This document shows, piece by piece, positions 43,544-52,338 of a DNA stretch of 60,626 nucleotides (position 1 is its first letter; the number at the start of each line of letters is the position of its first letter). The DNA lies in NCBI GenBank assembly GCA_016713305.1, contig JADJPK010000019.1, forward strand, positions 1 to 60,626, in the 5' to 3' direction. The position numbers and the translations under genes are program-made. The notes under the pieces were generated by a model that worked only from the letters and a program-made list of their open reading frames with translations, ran no database searches and was not told where the DNA came from. This stretch comes from Betaproteobacteria bacterium (lineage in GTDB: Bacteria > Pseudomonadota > Gammaproteobacteria > Burkholderiales > Ga0077523).

Positions 43544-45685
43544 ATGCAAAGCACGCTTCGTCCAGGGAGCGTGCGTCACAAGCCAGGCATCGTGGCAGTC
43601 CCCACCCGCGACACAGAACCGGGCGAGTCCCAATCCTCGACTCCCGCCCCGAAGAACTCCGAGCCGGCAGCGTTCGGCTCCACGCCCACCCGCCGCACGG
43701 GGGTCGGGGCTGCTTTCGACCGTCGCCTCGCCAACCGGCTGCCGGTCATCACGGGAACGCTCGTGGCCATTCTGATCGTCATCATGGGTACCGCGCTCTG
43801 GGCCAGCCGGCAGGACCAGCTCGATGCCGCGCGTCTCACCACCCGCAATCTGGCCGTGGTGCTCGAAACCCAGACCGGTCGAACGCTGGAAGCGGTCGAC
43901 GCGACGCTTTCCACATTCGTCACGTTGTGGAAGACCGTTCCTCCGCGGGACCGGCCCAGCGCCCTGGCTCTGCACCACCTGCTCCGGGAAAAGGTACGCG
44001 CCAATCGCTACGTACGTTCGATCTACATCCTCGACGCCCGTGGCGCGATGGTCCACGACTCCGAAGTCCTGCCGGCGCGCACCCTCCGATTCGAAGACCG
44101 CGAGTATTTCCGCGTTCACGTCGATGCCGATCATGGCCTGCACGTGAGCAACATGATGCGCGGCCGCCTGACCGGCCGATGGGGAATGGTGCTGACGCGG
44201 CGCCTGGAAGACGAGCGTGGCCGATTTGCGGGGGTCGTCGTGGCGGCGATCGAGCCCGAACGGCTGGAAACCGCCTATTCCGGCATCGACGTGGGCGACC
44301 GGGGCGCGATCAACGTACGCCACGTCAATGGCGACCTGATCATTCGCGTGCCGCACTTCGAAGGCACCATCGGGGCCAAGGTGCCTTCGACGCCCTCGAT
44401 CCTCCAGGCCATCCGCCATGAGGGCGTTGCATCGGGTGAGATCGAAAGTCCCTTCGACGGCGTGCTGCGCATCTATACCGCCCGCGCCATCCCGAACTCG
44501 CCGCTGATGGTCTTTGTCGGGCTCAGCAAGCAGGAAGTGCTTGCGCCGTGGAACCGGGTCGCCGGCGTCTACATCCTCGCCGTCCTCGCGCTGATCCTGG
44601 CCCTCCATTGGCTGAGCCGGATGCTCTCCCGCGAAGTCCGCCGGCGGGAATCGCTCATCCAGTCCCTCGAACGCAGTGAAGCCGAACTCATCGATCACCG
44701 CGACAATCTGCAGGGGGCCGTGGAACGCCGCACGGCGGAACTGCGCGTGGCCAAGGAAGCCGCGGAGGAAGCGAGCCGCGCGAAGTCCGAGTTCCTGGCG
44801 AACATCTCGCATGAACTACGCACACCGATGCACGCCATCCTCTCGTTCGCCAAGCTGGGACAGAATCGAAGCGGTGATGGGGCGGCCGTAAACAAGGCCC
44901 CCCTGTACTTCCAGCGCATCCGCACCAGTGGCGAGCGGCTGATGCGCCTGCTCAACGATCTGCTGGACCTGTCCAGGCTCGAAGCCGGCAAGATGCCGTA
45001 CGAGATCAGGTATTGGAATCTGCACGAGATCGCCTCCGAGGTCCTGTGGGAGTTCACCGAACTCGCGCGGGCCAAGTCCGTCACGATCGACATTCCGGGA
45101 CCGTCGGGCGACACGGACCTCTACTGCGACGCCGCGCGCGTGGGGCAGGTGGTCCGCAATCTGGTGTCCAATGCGCTCAAGTTCTCTCCGAACGGCAGCA
45201 CGGTGCGCGTGGCCGTGGAATCCGCGACCGGGACCGAGATGGACGGCGAATCGACCCCCGACGCCGTCACGCTCAGCGTGTGCGACGAAGGCCAGGGCAT
45301 CCCCGCCGACGAACTGGAAACCGTCTTCGACAAGTTCGTCCAGAGCAGCAAGACCAAGAGCGGAGCCGGCGGCACGGGCCTGGGGCTGTCCATCTGCCGC
45401 GAGATCGTGGCGCACCACGCCGGCCGGATCTGGGCAGAGAACGGCGAGCGCGGCGTGGTGTTCCGGGTGTGGCTGCCGAAATCCGGCCTGAAGCCCGCGA
45501 CAATCGATGAACCCGCGCCGCGAATCGCGGCGGGGTTAGGAAGCGGCCGATGCAACTTGCACCGCGCGCATCGATCGGAACCTCCGTGGGCCTGCGTTAG
45601 ACTACCGGCCCTCTTTACACAGCCGGTCTCGATCTCCCCGCGCGCGAACCGCGGAGAACGGCCTGGCCAACACGGGCTTCCCTGA
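43544..45685 (+). CDS. Membrane sensor histidine kinase with periplasmic Cache-like domain
   Basis: 713 residues. Helix 1 (LPVITGTLVAILIVIMGTAL) at about 68-90; a periplasmic double-Cache-like domain, with YVRSIYILDARGAMVHDSEV and VSNMMRGRLTGRWGMVLTRR; helix 2 (VAGVYILAVLALILALHWLS); a coiled coil; HisKA with His423 in NISHELRTPMHAIL; HATPase with GQVVRNLVSNALKFS, CDEGQGIPADELE and GGTGLGLSICREIV. No receiver is attached. Cache domains usually bind small organic ligands. The 60 residues after VWLPKSG are of low complexity and may be readthrough past a lost stop. No response regulator adjoins it. Confidence 0.85.
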   Translation: MQSTLRPGSVRHKPGIVAVPTRDTEPGESQSSTPAPKNSEPAAFGSTPTRRTGVGAAFDRRLANRLPVITGTLVAILIVIMGTALWASRQDQLDAARLTTRNLAVVLETQTGRTLEAVDATLSTFVTLWKTVPPRDRPSALALHHLLREKVRANRYVRSIYILDARGAMVHDSEVLPARTLRFEDREYFRVHVDADHGLHVSNMMRGRLTGRWGMVLTRRLEDERGRFAGVVVAAIEPERLETAYSGIDVGDRGAINVRHVNGDLIIRVPHFEGTIGAKVPSTPSILQAIRHEGVASGEIESPFDGVLRIYTARAIPNSPLMVFVGLSKQEVLAPWNRVAGVYILAVLALILALHWLSRMLSREVRRRESLIQSLERSEAELIDHRDNLQGAVERRTAELRVAKEAAEEASRAKSEFLANISHELRTPMHAILSFAKLGQNRSGDGAAVNKAPLYFQRIRTSGERLMRLLNDLLDLSRLEAGKMPYEIRYWNLHEIASEVLWEFTELARAKSVTIDIPGPSGDTDLYCDAARVGQVVRNLVSNALKFSPNGSTVRVAVESATGTEMDGESTPDAVTLSVCDEGQGIPADELETVFDKFVQSSKTKSGAGGTGLGLSICREIVAHHAGRIWAENGERGVVFRVWLPKSGLKPATIDEPAPRIAAGLGSGRCNLHRAHRSEPPWACVRLPALFTQPVSISPRANRGERPGQHGLP

Positions 45686-45707
45686 GAATCCCGCCACCAA
45701 GAGCTCA

Positions 45708-46802
45708 ATGTCCGAACACCTCTGGTTCTCCGCCGCCGCCGGTTTCGAAGCCGCCCTGGAAATCCCGCTGCTTCCCTCCGACCACCGGTCCCGCCGGCTG
45801 CACGGCCACAGCTTCGTGGCGAAGGTGCGCGCCGAATTGCCGGAAGGCTGGGCGCCCTTCCCCGGTGCCGAAGTGCACGTCCTGCACTCGCGTCTGGCGC
45901 GCTGCATCGCACCGCTCGACTACAGCCTGCTCAACCGCGAGATTGCCCTGCCCACCGACGAGAACCTGGCCCGCTGGCTGCGCGGACGTCTCGACGTGCC
46001 GGGCATCCGCACCATCGGCATCCAGAGCACGGCCGAGGAAGGTGCGGACATGGACGGCGAGGACCACGTTCATCTCTGGCGCCGCTACCGCTTCGAATCT
46101 GCACATCGCCTGCCCAACGTGGCACCCGGACACAAGTGCGGACGCATGCACGGGCACGGCTTCGAAGTGATTCTGCACGCCGACCAGGACCTCGGCGGAA
46201 GGCCGCTGGGTGTCGACTACGATCACATCGACGCGCTCTGGGCATCGATCCACGCAGAGCTGGACCACGCGTGCCTCAACGACATTCCCGGGCTGGAGAA
46301 CCCCACGAGCGAGAATATCGCCGCCTGGATCTGGCAGCGCCTGCAACCGCAGCTGCCCGAATTGTCATGGGTGACCGTGTACGAAACCGCGAGCTGCGGC
46401 GCGCACTTCGACGGCCGGCACTACCGCATCTGGAAGGAGATGACCCTCGACAGCGCGGTGCAGCTTCGTCGCGCGCCAGAAGGCGATCCGCGCCGGCGCA
46501 TTCACGGCCACACGTTCACACTGCGGCTGCATCTGCACGCGCCGCTGGACGAAGTGATGGGCTGGACCGTGGACTTCGGCGACGTGAAAACGCTCTTCGA
46601 TCCGCTGTTCAAGCGCCTGGATCACCACCCGCTGCACGAGATCCAAGGCCTGGCCGACACGGACACCGCGAGCCTCGCCCGCTGGATACGCACGCAGACC
46701 GAACCGCTGCTGCCGCAACTGGACCGCATCGATCTGTACGAGACGCGCGGCTGCGGCACGATCCTGGGCTGGGACGAGGATGGCCCGGCGCTGCCGATCT
46801 GA
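45708..46802 (+). CDS. queD: Three-domain QueD-like (6-carboxytetrahydropterin synthase) protein
   Basis: 364 residues made of three tandem T-fold units, about three times the usual length. Unit 2 (about 125-238) is complete: zinc ligands His133 (FESAH), His148 and His150 (MHGHGF), nucleophile Cys144 (HKCGRM), LDHACLND and VYETASCGAHF. Unit 1 (about 5-115) keeps RLHGHSF but has FSAAAG and LDYSLLN and lacks the Cys and first His. Unit 3 (about 245-355) keeps RIHGHTF, LDHHPLHE and LYETRGCG but lacks the Cys and first His. So one active unit is flanked by two degenerate ones. It acts in queuosine/7-deazaguanine synthesis, with queE 4 bp downstream. Confidence 0.85.
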   Translation: MSEHLWFSAAAGFEAALEIPLLPSDHRSRRLHGHSFVAKVRAELPEGWAPFPGAEVHVLHSRLARCIAPLDYSLLNREIALPTDENLARWLRGRLDVPGIRTIGIQSTAEEGADMDGEDHVHLWRRYRFESAHRLPNVAPGHKCGRMHGHGFEVILHADQDLGGRPLGVDYDHIDALWASIHAELDHACLNDIPGLENPTSENIAAWIWQRLQPQLPELSWVTVYETASCGAHFDGRHYRIWKEMTLDSAVQLRRAPEGDPRRRIHGHTFTLRLHLHAPLDEVMGWTVDFGDVKTLFDPLFKRLDHHPLHEIQGLADTDTASLARWIRTQTEPLLPQLDRIDLYETRGCGTILGWDEDGPALPI

Positions 46803-46806
46803 ATCC

Positions 46807-47445
46807 ATGTCCTACACCGTCAAGGAAATCTTCTACACGTTGCAAGGCGAAGGCGCTCAGGCCGGCCGCGCGGCCGTGTTCTGCCGCTTCTCCGGCTGCA
46901 ACCTGTGGTCGGGCGAGGAACGTCATCGTGCGACGGCCGTGTGCCAGTTCTGCGACACGGATTTCGTGGGCACGGATGGCCCGGGCGGCGGACGATTCGG
47001 CACCGCAGCGGATCTCGCCGATGCCGTGGCGGCCTGCTGGCAGGGCGACGGCACTCGCGCCCGCCGGCTCGTGGTGTGCACCGGTGGCGAACCGCTTCTC
47101 CAGCTCGACACGGCGTTGATCGACGCCCTGCACGCGCGAGGGTTCCAGATCGCGGTGGAGACGAACGGCACCCAGCCTGCGCCGGAAGGCATCGACTGGA
47201 TCTGCGTGAGCCCCAAGGCCGGCGCGCCACTGGTCCTTGAACGTGGCAACGAACTGAAACTCGTCTACCCGCAGGCGGGGGCGCAGCCGGAAGACTTCGC
47301 GCACCTGCCCTTCGACCACTTCTTCCTGCAGCCGATGGACGGCCCGGATCGCGGCGCGAACACGCGGGCGGCCGTGGACTACTGCCTGGCGCACCCGCAG
47401 TGGCGCGTGAGCGTCCAGACGCACAAGGTTCTGGACATCCCCTGA
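46807..47445 (+). CDS. queE: 7-carboxy-7-deazaguanine synthase
   Basis: 212 residues, radical SAM. MSYTVKEIFYTLQGEGAQAG opens the family. The cluster-binding cysteines are in CRFSGCNLWSGEERHRATAV then CQFCDTDFVG: the C-x14-C-x2-C spacing known from the Burkholderia enzyme rather than C-x3-C-x2-C. GGEPLLQLD is the SAM-binding GGEP, with VETNGTQ and SPKAG following. It converts 6-carboxytetrahydropterin to 7-carboxy-7-deazaguanine, using the product of the gene 4 bp upstream, so the two form an operon. Confidence 0.93.
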   Translation: MSYTVKEIFYTLQGEGAQAGRAAVFCRFSGCNLWSGEERHRATAVCQFCDTDFVGTDGPGGGRFGTAADLADAVAACWQGDGTRARRLVVCTGGEPLLQLDTALIDALHARGFQIAVETNGTQPAPEGIDWICVSPKAGAPLVLERGNELKLVYPQAGAQPEDFAHLPFDHFFLQPMDGPDRGANTRAAVDYCLAHPQWRVSVQTHKVLDIP

Positions 47446-47472
47446 CACGCCCTCGCGGGCGCCCGGCAACGG

Positions 47473-47748
47473 TTACCGTTCGACGAGTTCGGCGTTCTGC
47501 CGGGCCGCGGTCTCGATGCCCTGGAGTGTCGTGGCCGTGGGCTGGGACAGGAGCGTGCGCAGGACAGCACCCGACACGTTGTGCTCCAGCACCAGGCTGC
47601 GGACAGCCTGCAGGGTTTCGACTTCGGCGAGCAGACGCAGGATCGCCTCTGCCTCGTTGGAGTACAGATGCATCCAGCCGGTGATGTCTTCGGGGTCCAG
47701 CGTGGCGACTTCGCGCAGGCGCGCAACGAGATTCGGGCTCAGGGACAT
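47473..47748 (-). CDS. Hypothetical helical protein, 91 residues
   Basis: MSLSPNLVARLREVATLDPE, DITGWMHLYSNEAEAILRLL, AEVETLQAVRSLVLEHNVSG and a tail ending RQNAELVER. No signal peptide, helix-rich, soluble. It converges on queE, with 27 bp between the ends. Good codon use. No family is recognised. The 206 bp upstream of it hold no recognised element. Confidence 0.55.
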   Translation of the reverse strand: MSLSPNLVARLREVATLDPEDITGWMHLYSNEAEAILRLLAEVETLQAVRSLVLEHNVSGAVLRTLLSQPTATTLQGIETAARQNAELVER

Positions 47749-47954
47749 GGTGAAGGCCTCGAGTGATGCTGTCCCATCTCACGCGGTCTGTAAGCGCGCT
47801 CGATGTCTTGATCGAAACACCAGCGGGGCCCCTGGCCGCCTCCGCCGGAGGCGCTTCGCTTCTGTGAACGACGGGGTGGATCCGCGGTGCTGCCAGCCCC
47901 CTCTAACGGCAGCAGCCCGCGAACCTTCAGGGTCGATTCGCACCCATCGGCCCC

Positions 47955-48854
47955 CTATTCGAAAAGTTCCTTCATCTTCTCCGGGCTCGGCACGCCGGGG
48001 ATGCGGCTGCCGTCGGGAAACAGCAACGTGGGCGAGCCATTGACCGTGATGGATCTGGCATAGGCCTTGTGCTCCTCGATCGGCGTCTTGCAGGCCCGCG
48101 CGTCCGGCGGCTGCACGTTCTTCAGCACCAGCGCAAGGAATGCCTTCGGGGGATCGTCCGCGCAGACGACGTTCTGCGCCACCTTGGCGCCCGCCTCTCC
48201 GAAGGGCGTCCAGAAGACGTAGACCACGGCCCCCGGAGTCTTGGAGAGCAGGTTGAAGAACCGCTTGCTGTAGCCCTCCAGGGGATCCATGAAGACCGCG
48301 ATCTCACGCGCGCCGGTCCCGATCCGCACGCGGGTCGCGGTGTACCGGGGCAACTCGGTCCAATCGACCCGTTGCGCCTCGGCGAGGTACTCCGCCGTGA
48401 GGTCCTTGCGTTGCGTGTAGTCGAGGAGCTGCCCCCCCGCGATGAACTCAGCCTTGGGCCCGGTGTACAGCACCACGCCCGGAAGCGCGCCCGGATCGCC
48501 CATGAGCATCTGCACCAGCCCGGGCGCCTCTGCGCGGGAGATGCCCCGCACGTTGTCCTTGAAGCCCTTGATCTTCGGCGCGGGCGCCCTGTAGACGTCG
48601 GTTCGCAACACGAAGCGACCATCCTCGGTGCCGAAGTAGCGGTCTTCCTTGCCTGCCCCTTCGACCGTCATCTCCCACCAGCCCGGCAGGATGAAGCGCT
48701 TCACGCCTGTCACCTGCTGCCCTACGGTCGCCTTGAGTCGGGCGAGCACCTCGGCTTCCGACGGGGCCGCCTGGGCACCGGAGACAGCGCCCGCACACGC
48801 CGACGCCAGGACGGCGCTCGCAAGCCACGATCCGAATTTCCCCAGCGCGCTCAT
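47955..48854 (-). CDS. DsbC/DsbG-like periplasmic protein lacking the CXXC active site
   Basis: 299 residues. Signal peptide, then the cystatin-like dimerisation domain (SEAEVLARLKATVGQQVTGV, GWWEMTVEG) and a thioredoxin-fold domain. Where DsbC has FTDxxCPYC this protein has FMDPLEGYS (residues 188-196), so both redox cysteines are gone. The structural disulfide seems kept (VVCADD and ARACKTP), as does the cis-Pro loop (VNGSPTLLFPDGSRIPG). It cannot act as a disulfide isomerase and may be a chaperone. Its ATG overlaps the stop of the upstream cysteine-rich gene in an ATGA, so the two are coupled. Confidence 0.75.
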   Translation of the reverse strand: MSALGKFGSWLASAVLASACAGAVSGAQAAPSEAEVLARLKATVGQQVTGVKRFILPGWWEMTVEGAGKEDRYFGTEDGRFVLRTDVYRAPAPKIKGFKDNVRGISRAEAPGLVQMLMGDPGALPGVVLYTGPKAEFIAGGQLLDYTQRKDLTAEYLAEAQRVDWTELPRYTATRVRIGTGAREIAVFMDPLEGYSKRFFNLLSKTPGAVVYVFWTPFGEAGAKVAQNVVCADDPPKAFLALVLKNVQPPDARACKTPIEEHKAYARSITVNGSPTLLFPDGSRIPGVPSPEKMKELFE

Positions 48855-49795
48855 TCCGACAACCCCTCCAGCACGCCCATGAGTTGGCGGAACTGGTCTT
48901 CCGCGACGACGACGTCGTCACCGCCGCCCGTGGTGCAGCCGCCGCTCACCCGCTGCCACGCCTCGTTGGGATCGGCCGGCAGCAGGGACCGGCAGACATA
49001 CGCCTCGCCCTTGAAGCAGTACTTGCGTCCGGCCGTGTGCCGGAGCGACTTGTCGGACAGGAACTCGCAGTGCGGGGTGGGGAAGGCTCCGTTGGCAACA
49101 GGCTTCGACGACTTCTTCCCGCCCCCTGCCGCGCTGCTCGAGGGCCGGCCGGCGTTGCCACCCGGGGCGTTGGCCGCGCTCTTCGACTTGTCCGCCGCAT
49201 CCTTGGCCTTCGACTGCGCCGAGGCGTCCTTCGCCTGGGTCTGTTCTCCCGCCTCTTCCGCCGCCGCGTGACACTCGAGGGCCGCCACGAGCTTCTGATA
49301 GACCGCGTTCGACGGGTCCCGCTTCGCCAGCAGCCTGGCCTCCGCCAGCGCCACCTTCGCCGAGCCGAAGGAGTGGATCGACGCGAGCACGGATTCCTCG
49401 CGCTGCTCGACCCGGACCGTCGCCGGACAGGTGCTGCTGCCCGTCGCGGGCGCCTTGGGCGGCGTTGCGGCAGCGCTGCAGGATTCCTGCTCCCACGCTT
49501 CGTATCGCCCGACGTCGGCAGGGTCCACGGTGAAGAACCCCGGGCAGACGCCGGCCGCGACCATCAGGTCGCGTTGTGCTTCGACTCGCTCCCGCGCTTC
49601 GGTGCAAGGATCCTTCTTCTTCCGCTGTTCCGCGGCCCAGTAATTGAGCAAGGTGTCCCATCGCTTGTCGCAGGACAGCGCACTGAAATCGGGCTTCGGC
49701 GCGCGCTGCGCGAAGACATCGGCGGACAACGAGAACAGCAGCGGGATGACAAGAGCGACACACAGGCGCAAGAAGGCGCGGACTCGGGAACGCAT
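48851..49795 (-). CDS. Cysteine-rich exported protein of unknown function
   Basis: 314 residues from 49795, chosen because a signal peptide follows directly (RVRAFLRLCVALVIPLLFSL, ending SADVFAQ). The mature protein has ten cysteines in two groups: an N-terminal helical part (SALSCDKRWDTLLNYW, KDPCTEARERVEAQR, VCPGFF) and a C-terminal module (PHCEFLSDKSLRHTAGRKYC, FKGEAYVCRSLLPAD, SGGCTTGGGD), joined by a Lys/Ala/Ser-rich linker of about 60 residues. The C-terminal part resembles small disulfide-rich binding modules. It overlaps the DsbC-like gene by 4 bp and ought to be its partner or client. No family is recognised. Confidence 0.7.
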   Translation of the reverse strand: MRSRVRAFLRLCVALVIPLLFSLSADVFAQRAPKPDFSALSCDKRWDTLLNYWAAEQRKKKDPCTEARERVEAQRDLMVAAGVCPGFFTVDPADVGRYEAWEQESCSAAATPPKAPATGSSTCPATVRVEQREESVLASIHSFGSAKVALAEARLLAKRDPSNAVYQKLVAALECHAAAEEAGEQTQAKDASAQSKAKDAADKSKSAANAPGGNAGRPSSSAAGGGKKSSKPVANGAFPTPHCEFLSDKSLRHTAGRKYCFKGEAYVCRSLLPADPNEAWQRVSGGCTTGGGDDVVVAEDQFRQLMGVLEGLSE

Positions 49796-49912
49796 CGAAC
49801 GAACCTCGGGGTGGAAAGCAGTCGCCCGACGATAGACGGACAACGCCGCGAAGAGCAATCGCGGAGATGTGTCAGCGGCGCTGAGCGCGTCGTCACGGGA
49901 ACCGTGCAGACG

Positions 49913-51160
49913 TCACGGATACGAGAAAGGCAACGGATACGGCCGCCCGAAGGGCCGCCCGCCACGGATCGTCTGGACCGGGCTCAGGTACCGGCTACCC
50001 CGCCGCTGCGCGCCCTTGGTGTCGACGAACGTCACCGGCCCTTCCACCAGATCGAACAGCGCGATGTCCGCCGGGGCGCCTGTCTGCAGCGTCCCGAGCA
50101 GCGGCACGCGCCCGATGATCTCCGCGGGCCGCACCGTCGCCTTGGCGATCACGTCCTCCAGCGACAGCCCGAGGTTCAGGAACTTGCTCATCACCCAGGG
50201 CAGGTAAGGCTTGCCGGGCGTGTTGCCGCTCACGGCGTGGATGTCGCTGCTGATCGTGTCCGGCCCGAAGCCCTCCGCCAGCGCGGCCTCCGCCACCGCG
50301 TAGTCGAAGCTGCCACCGCCGTGACCGACATCGATGATCACTCCCCGCTGTTTGGCACGCAGCGCGGCTTCGCGCACGTGGCCGTCCTTGACCGTGTCGT
50401 TTCCGGCCCCGCTGTAGGCGTGCGTGAGGATGTCGCCGGGCCGCAGCAGATCCAGCAGCGCTTCCAGTTCGCCCGGCGCATCGCCGATGTGGCACATCAC
50501 CCTCCCCTGCGTACCCGAGCGCTCCGTCGCGGCGATGGCGCGCTTCAGCGGTTCCAGCAGGTTCGCGCCGACGACGTTGCGGGACTCCCGCACTTTCACG
50601 CCGAGCAGGATCTCCGGGTTCTCCGCGAGCGTCTTCGCCGCGAGATCGACATCCGCGTAGTCGATATTCAGCATCTCCCCCACCGGAAAACCCGCCAGGC
50701 CGATGGACGAGATGTGCAAGAAGGCGAACAGCCGCGAGCGCGACTGCGCCGCGACGTAGTGCTTGAAGGCCGAGAAGTTGTTGGCGCCGGCATCTCCGGC
50801 GCTCACGTAGGTGGTGGTGGCCGTGAACGGCACCAACTCGTCGGCCGGAAGACCGAGCGCCGAGCCTTGCGGATACACGTGGGCGTGCAGATCCACGAGG
50901 CCGGGAGTGACCAGCTTGCCCGTGGCGTCGATCACCTGCCGCGCGCTGAAGACCGGCAGATTCGAAGCGACTTCCACGATGCGGCCGTGATGCACGGCGA
51001 TGTCACGCTCGTCGGACAGCCCCTGCGACGGATCGATCACGCGTCCGCCGCGAACGAGCAGGTCGTAACGGTCGTCGGCCCGAGTGAAAGCCGACAGCGC
51101 ACTCCCCGCCACCATCCCCGTTGCACCCAACAAGAAACTGCGACGAGACCACGGCGCCAT
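49913..51160 (-). CDS. Amidohydrolase/deacetylase-type metallohydrolase with Tat signal
   Basis: 415 residues. WSRRSFLLGATGMVAGSALS is a twin-arginine signal. The amidohydrolase body has the dihydroorotase-like entry YDLLVRGGRVIDPSQGLSDE, the metal motif VDLHAHVYPQGSALGL (HxH), a GVKVRESRNVVGANLLEPLK strand with the usual carbamylated-lysine position (VKV), then CHIGDAPGELEALL and THAYSGAGND for two further histidines and SSDIHAVSGNTPG for the metal Asp. The group includes enzymes acting on N-acyl amino acids and related amides; the substrate is unknown. The gene is followed by about 118 bp with no element before the cysteine-rich gene. Confidence 0.85.
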   Translation of the reverse strand: MAPWSRRSFLLGATGMVAGSALSAFTRADDRYDLLVRGGRVIDPSQGLSDERDIAVHHGRIVEVASNLPVFSARQVIDATGKLVTPGLVDLHAHVYPQGSALGLPADELVPFTATTTYVSAGDAGANNFSAFKHYVAAQSRSRLFAFLHISSIGLAGFPVGEMLNIDYADVDLAAKTLAENPEILLGVKVRESRNVVGANLLEPLKRAIAATERSGTQGRVMCHIGDAPGELEALLDLLRPGDILTHAYSGAGNDTVKDGHVREAALRAKQRGVIIDVGHGGGSFDYAVAEAALAEGFGPDTISSDIHAVSGNTPGKPYLPWVMSKFLNLGLSLEDVIAKATVRPAEIIGRVPLLGTLQTGAPADIALFDLVEGPVTFVDTKGAQRRGSRYLSPVQTIRGGRPFGRPYPLPFSYP

Positions 51161-51191
51161 GCGCTGCCTCCGGCGAGAGACTACCTTTCGA

Positions 51192-52313
51192 TCATGGAGC
51201 GACCGGGCGCAGCAAAGCCGCCCCCGGCCAACCTTTAGCCCGTACGCGGTCGTATTGCGGCGGGTAGGAGAACTCTGCACCGAACTTCTGCGCCGCGTGC
51301 CAGACCCAGCGCGGATTGTCGAGGAAGGCGCGGGCCATGGCGACCTGATCCGCCTGCCCAGCCGCGAGAATCTCCTCGGCCTGATCCGGCCGCACGATCA
51401 TCCCCACCGCGCGGGTCACGATGCCGACCTCGCGCTTGATCTTCTCGGCGAGGTGTACCTGATAGTTGGCTGCCACCGGAATCGAAATGCCCAGCGAGAT
51501 GCCGCCGCTCGACACGCATACGTAGTCGAAGCCGACGTCCTTGAGCCCGCGAGCGAACCGCACCGCTTCTTCCGGCGTCACGCCGTTCCCCGCCCAGTCC
51601 GTCCCCGTGATGCGCGCACCCAGCACCACGGACTTCGGCACGGCCTCGCGAATCCGCCGCGCGATCTCCAGCGGCATCCGCAACCGGTTCTCCAGCGATC
51701 CGCCGTAGCGGTCCGTGCGCTGGTTGGACAGCGGCGAAGTGAACTGATGCAGCAGGTAGCCGTGCGCCGCGTGCATCTCGATCGCGTCCAGCCCGATGGC
51801 CACGGCACGCCGAGCCGAGTTCGAGAATGCCGTCTGCACGCGTTCGATATCCGCCTCGTCCATCGCCCTGGGCGTGTGCCACGAGGCTTCGAACGGAAGG
51901 GCCGATGCCGAGATCGTCCCCCACGGATCTTCGGCCGGGCTCAACGCGCGCCCGCCTTCCCAGGGCCGCTGCGCCGAGGCCTTGCGCCCCGCGTGACCCA
52001 GCTGGATGCCGATGCACGTGCACGGCAATGCTACGCGCCGGGCGGAGGCCACCATGCGCGCCATGCCCGCCTGCGTGTCGTCCGACCACAGCCCCGTGCA
52101 TCCGTGGGTGATGCGGCCCAGGCGTTCAACCGCCGTGGCTTCGATCATCACCAGCCCCGCGCCGGTCATGGCGAGGTTCATGAGGTTCTGCGTGTGCCAG
52201 TCCGGATCCGGTACGCCATCGTGGCCGCTGTATTGGCACATGGGCGCGACGGCGATGCGATTGGGCAGCTCGACCGGACCGATCTGCAACGGAGAGAACA
52301 GCTTCGAGTTCAT
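51192..52313 (-). CDS. NADH:flavin oxidoreductase, old yellow enzyme (YqjM-like)
   Basis: 373 residues, one TIM barrel binding FMN. SPLQIGPVELPNRIAVAPMC has the Cys that tunes FMN in the YqjM class. QLGHAGRKASAQRPWEGG carries the conserved Gln and the HxGR; AIEMHAAHGYLLHQFTSPLS supplies the HAAHGYL substrate histidines, followed by NQRTDRYGGSLENR; and VGMIVRPDQAEEILAAGQAD with VAMARAFLDNPRW closes the phosphate site. It reduces activated C=C bonds with NAD(P)H. The start at 52313 lies just 3' of gltX on the same strand (25 bp apart). Confidence 0.9.
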   Translation of the reverse strand: MNSKLFSPLQIGPVELPNRIAVAPMCQYSGHDGVPDPDWHTQNLMNLAMTGAGLVMIEATAVERLGRITHGCTGLWSDDTQAGMARMVASARRVALPCTCIGIQLGHAGRKASAQRPWEGGRALSPAEDPWGTISASALPFEASWHTPRAMDEADIERVQTAFSNSARRAVAIGLDAIEMHAAHGYLLHQFTSPLSNQRTDRYGGSLENRLRMPLEIARRIREAVPKSVVLGARITGTDWAGNGVTPEEAVRFARGLKDVGFDYVCVSSGGISLGISIPVAANYQVHLAEKIKREVGIVTRAVGMIVRPDQAEEILAAGQADQVAMARAFLDNPRWVWHAAQKFGAEFSYPPQYDRVRAKGWPGAALLRPVAP

Positions 52314-52338
52314 GACGTGAATGCCCCCTGACAAGCGA

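Noticed and set aside
43544..43620. A two-component pair with the copper genes (CusS/CopS-like)
   Set aside because: The kinase has a Cache-like rather than copper-binding sensor and no response regulator is present.
50043..51238. Long plus-strand frame opposite the amidohydrolase and cysteine-rich genes (48884-51238)
   Set aside because: Arg-rich antisense shadow of two well-supported minus-strand genes in G+C-rich DNA.
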